Shown here: positions 62,400 through 64,000 of the stretch, piece after piece
Layout of the letters: every line of letters begins with the position of its first letter
How positions within the stretch are numbered: the stretch's first letter is position 1
DNA from: Microscilla marina ATCC 23134
GTDB lineage: Bacteria > Bacteroidota > Bacteroidia > Cytophagales > Microscillaceae
Reading direction: 5' to 3'
Assembly: GCF_000169175.1 (NCBI RefSeq)
Contig: NZ_AAWS01000019.1
Span: 62,001-126,000, forward strand
DNA length: 64,000 nt
Position numbers and translations under genes: made by a program
The notes under the pieces: model-generated
Told to the model about the DNA's origin: nothing
What the model saw: the letters and a program-made list of their open reading frames with translations, nothing else
Database searches by the model: none

Positions 62400-62725
62400 T
62401 TTTAACAACCGACCCCGATTCCAGCATCTGAGGGTGTTTTTCAGTATTCCGAAAAACGAGCGTAGAAGGTTGTATTGTCTAGAGCTTAAAATAGCAGTGT
62501 CAAAACCCATTCAAATGCCTTTTGTAGGGGCAATCCTTTATGGTTGCCCTAGTGTAGTAAATTTCATCGCTCTTAGTATTTTGAGAGGTTTTGCTACTCA
62601 AGTAAGTTTGGAGACTTCCATTCATCCAAGCCTTCTGCGGAAGGCTTTTAACAACCGACCCCGATTCCAGCATCTGAGGGTACTTTTCAGTATTCCGAAA
62701 AACGAGCGTAGAAGGTTGTTCTGCG
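62400..62725 (+). repeat. R3 modules, copy 2 (246 bp) and truncated copy 3
   Basis: Copy 2 at 62400-62645 matches copy 1 nearly throughout. Copy 3 starts at 62646 and keeps only the first 80 bp, up to GAAGGTTGTTCTGCG, then changes to unique sequence before the ABC permease stop at 62772. Confidence 0.85.
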
Positions 62726-62771
62726 ATTATTAATGACGCATTGTCCAAGGCTTAATTTAATTCTAACAAAC

Positions 62772-63995
62772 CTACTTCACGCCATAGAATAAAAGTTTAT
62801 CAAGTTCCTGAACGGTCATTTTTTGGTCTTTAAAGATTTTTGGGTAATAAAAGTTTTTCAACTTTGCGTGAAACTCTTGCGCTTTTTGCAAGTAACGCTG
62901 CTGGGCTTGGTAGTCGGTTTGGGCAATTTCGTTGAGTTTTTCCTGCACCAATGCTGCGGGTGTTATCCACAACCACCGTTTGCTCAAAGCCTGACGTTTT
63001 TGCATTTGCTCTTTAAATTTTTGCTGAATTTTGTGGGCTTTTTCATCCATCAACAGATAACCCGCATAAAACCATTTATTAAAACTCAGGGTATCGCCAT
63101 CGTTGTACTGAGGGTACTTAGGGTAAAAATCGTTGAATACCCAGCTTTTGGGGTTACCCCATTGATTGGTAAATTGGGTGCGAATCATATTGGTCATTTC
63201 ATTTTTGGCAGGAGGCGGCGCCTGAATATTGATGATGATGTTTAGCAAAGCAGGCAACACCAAAGTAAGCACCAGGTACGTTCCCAAACCAATAATGGCA
63301 TTAAACGCCGAACTTTTGCGTAAAAAAACCACCCCATACATCAGAGCAAACCAAAATACTATATAAACACTCACTACCCCCAGCCATTGGCCCACTTGAG
63401 CACTTACTGCTATACCATTGAGGAGCACTCCCAACAATGTGAGTAACAGTCCTAACCCCAGCACCAGCAATAATCTAAAGGAAAGCTTGGCTCCCATTAC
63501 CTGGGAAACTTGCAAAGGTTGAGAAGCCAGCAAAGGAAGAGTGCCCTGCTCTTTTTCGGCGGAATAAATGTCATAAGTAAGCAAAATAATTACCAACGGA
63601 AACAGGTACACCAATACAAAAGCCAAGTCAAAATTACCCGTAAAAAGCTTCAATGGATTTTTGATTTCGCTGGTGTTGATTTGCTTGTAAAAAGCTGTAG
63701 CGTCTAAACGAAGATAATAAGGCTGCAAATCGCGCTGACCCAAAGATAGACTAGCCATTGGTGCTGGCGGATTGATGGCATACGTTTTTACAAAGCGATT
63801 GAGTTGGGCTGGATTGGTGGCCCGTTGAAACGCTGCTTTGTTGACCTGAATACTGGTATCGGCTTTCATCCGTTGTCGTATAGTATCAAGCCTTATCTGT
63901 TCTTGTTTTTTGAGATAGGCAATGCGCTGTTTTTGTTGCTTTATTTCAGACTGACCGTAATAAATACTGTAGGCCCCACTCATAATTAACAGCAA
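62772..63995 (-). CDS. ABC-2 type permease (DUF3526-like), 5' end outside the window
   Basis: 407 residues visible. The frame begins within five bases of the window edge with LLIMSGAYSIYYGQSEI, the end of a first membrane helix, so the true start most likely lies beyond the window. A long extracytoplasmic loop (about 18-125) is followed by FDLAFVLVYLFPLVIILLTYDIYSAEKEQGTLPLLASQPL, typical of ABC-2 permeases where E-x-G-T-L follows helix 2, then four more helices and a large second loop (about 260-400). The partner ATPase is not visible. Ends just after the R3 repeats. Confidence 0.75.
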   Translation of the reverse strand: MLLIMSGAYSIYYGQSEIKQQKQRIAYLKKQEQIRLDTIRQRMKADTSIQVNKAAFQRATNPAQLNRFVKTYAINPPAPMASLSLGQRDLQPYYLRLDATAFYKQINTSEIKNPLKLFTGNFDLAFVLVYLFPLVIILLTYDIYSAEKEQGTLPLLASQPLQVSQVMGAKLSFRLLLVLGLGLLLTLLGVLLNGIAVSAQVGQWLGVVSVYIVFWFALMYGVVFLRKSSAFNAIIGLGTYLVLTLVLPALLNIIINIQAPPPAKNEMTNMIRTQFTNQWGNPKSWVFNDFYPKYPQYNDGDTLSFNKWFYAGYLLMDEKAHKIQQKFKEQMQKRQALSKRWLWITPAALVQEKLNEIAQTDYQAQQRYLQKAQEFHAKLKNFYYPKIFKDQKMTVQELDKLLFYGVK

Positions 63996-64000
63996 AAATA

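Larger units (their letters stand above)
61438..62771. other. 1.3-kb repeat block behind tmRNA
   Basis: No gene; the frames at 61899 and 62383 are translations of repeats. 61438-61915 holds nothing recognised. 61916-62725 is a mosaic of three R3 modules and two R2 units. Confidence 0.6.

Noticed and set aside
61899-62733. Two short frames giving nearly identical peptides
   Set aside because: The identity is explained by translation of the R3 repeats; the frames cross repeat joints and have no gene features.
61373-62771. Integrated element at the tmRNA 3' end
   Set aside because: No second copy of the tmRNA 3' end and no integrase were found within the window; only repeats follow.

Overview
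The window looks like chromosomal DNA of a marine gliding Bacteroidota (Cytophagales, Microscilla-like). This is inferred from a GldG gliding protein, a type IX secretion (T9SS) C-terminal sorting domain, promoters of the Bacteroidota form (TTG or TTTG, 20 bp, TAnnTTTG), almost no Shine-Dalgarno sequences, a tmRNA tag reading GERNYALAA, and many large leucine-rich-repeat/TPR/lipoprotein genes. No database search was possible.

Layout. 1-7600: a DUF4157 metallopeptidase-like protein with an unknown C-terminal half (candidate contractile-injection cargo), a GAF/SpoIIE-type phosphatase, a GNAT protein resembling acyl-homoserine-lactone-type synthases, then over 2 kb without a gene that is rich in structured repeats. 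7.6-19 kb: metabolic and transport genes (class I aminotransferase, heptose kinase, TrkH, a lone ABC ATPase, a degenerate PD-(D/E)XK protein, cobalamin adenosyltransferase, branched-chain aminotransferase, SiaC-like protein, a small basic secreted protein). 18.7-31.7 kb: three tandem paralogue pairs (secreted beta-helix proteins, DUF4197 lipoproteins, M20 amidohydrolases) around the rpsU-xer-hpf operon, a macro-domain protein and an M48 peptidase. 32-44.8 kb: Na/Pi cotransporter, PBP1C, an LRR protein, a thioredoxin-like protein, gldG, two lipoproteins with an AraC regulator, DUF983. 44.9-46 kb: a ParE/RelE-like toxin with a long acidic tail and a small partner. 46.3-54 kb: a tripartite efflux operon (adaptor, RND pump, TolC) whose RND gene is cut by a 1463-bp insertion sequence with a 6-bp target duplication. 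54-60 kb: PqiA-like membrane protein, SLOG-like protein, glycosyltransferase, TPR histidine kinase. 61 kb: tmRNA with promoter and terminator, followed by modular repeats and a truncated ABC-2 permease.

The least explained content is the intergenic DNA. At least six families of short structured repeats occur: R1, a small palindromic element with a clean filled/empty site pair; R2, 115-bp double-hairpin units in tandem and dispersed, with arms that change together; R3, 250-bp modules interleaved with R2 behind tmRNA; R4, a 185-bp tandem duplication; R5, a hairpin family with a constant core and compensating stems; R6, a 182-bp dispersed element that hosts R1. These families and the disrupted efflux pump are the main observations to follow up.
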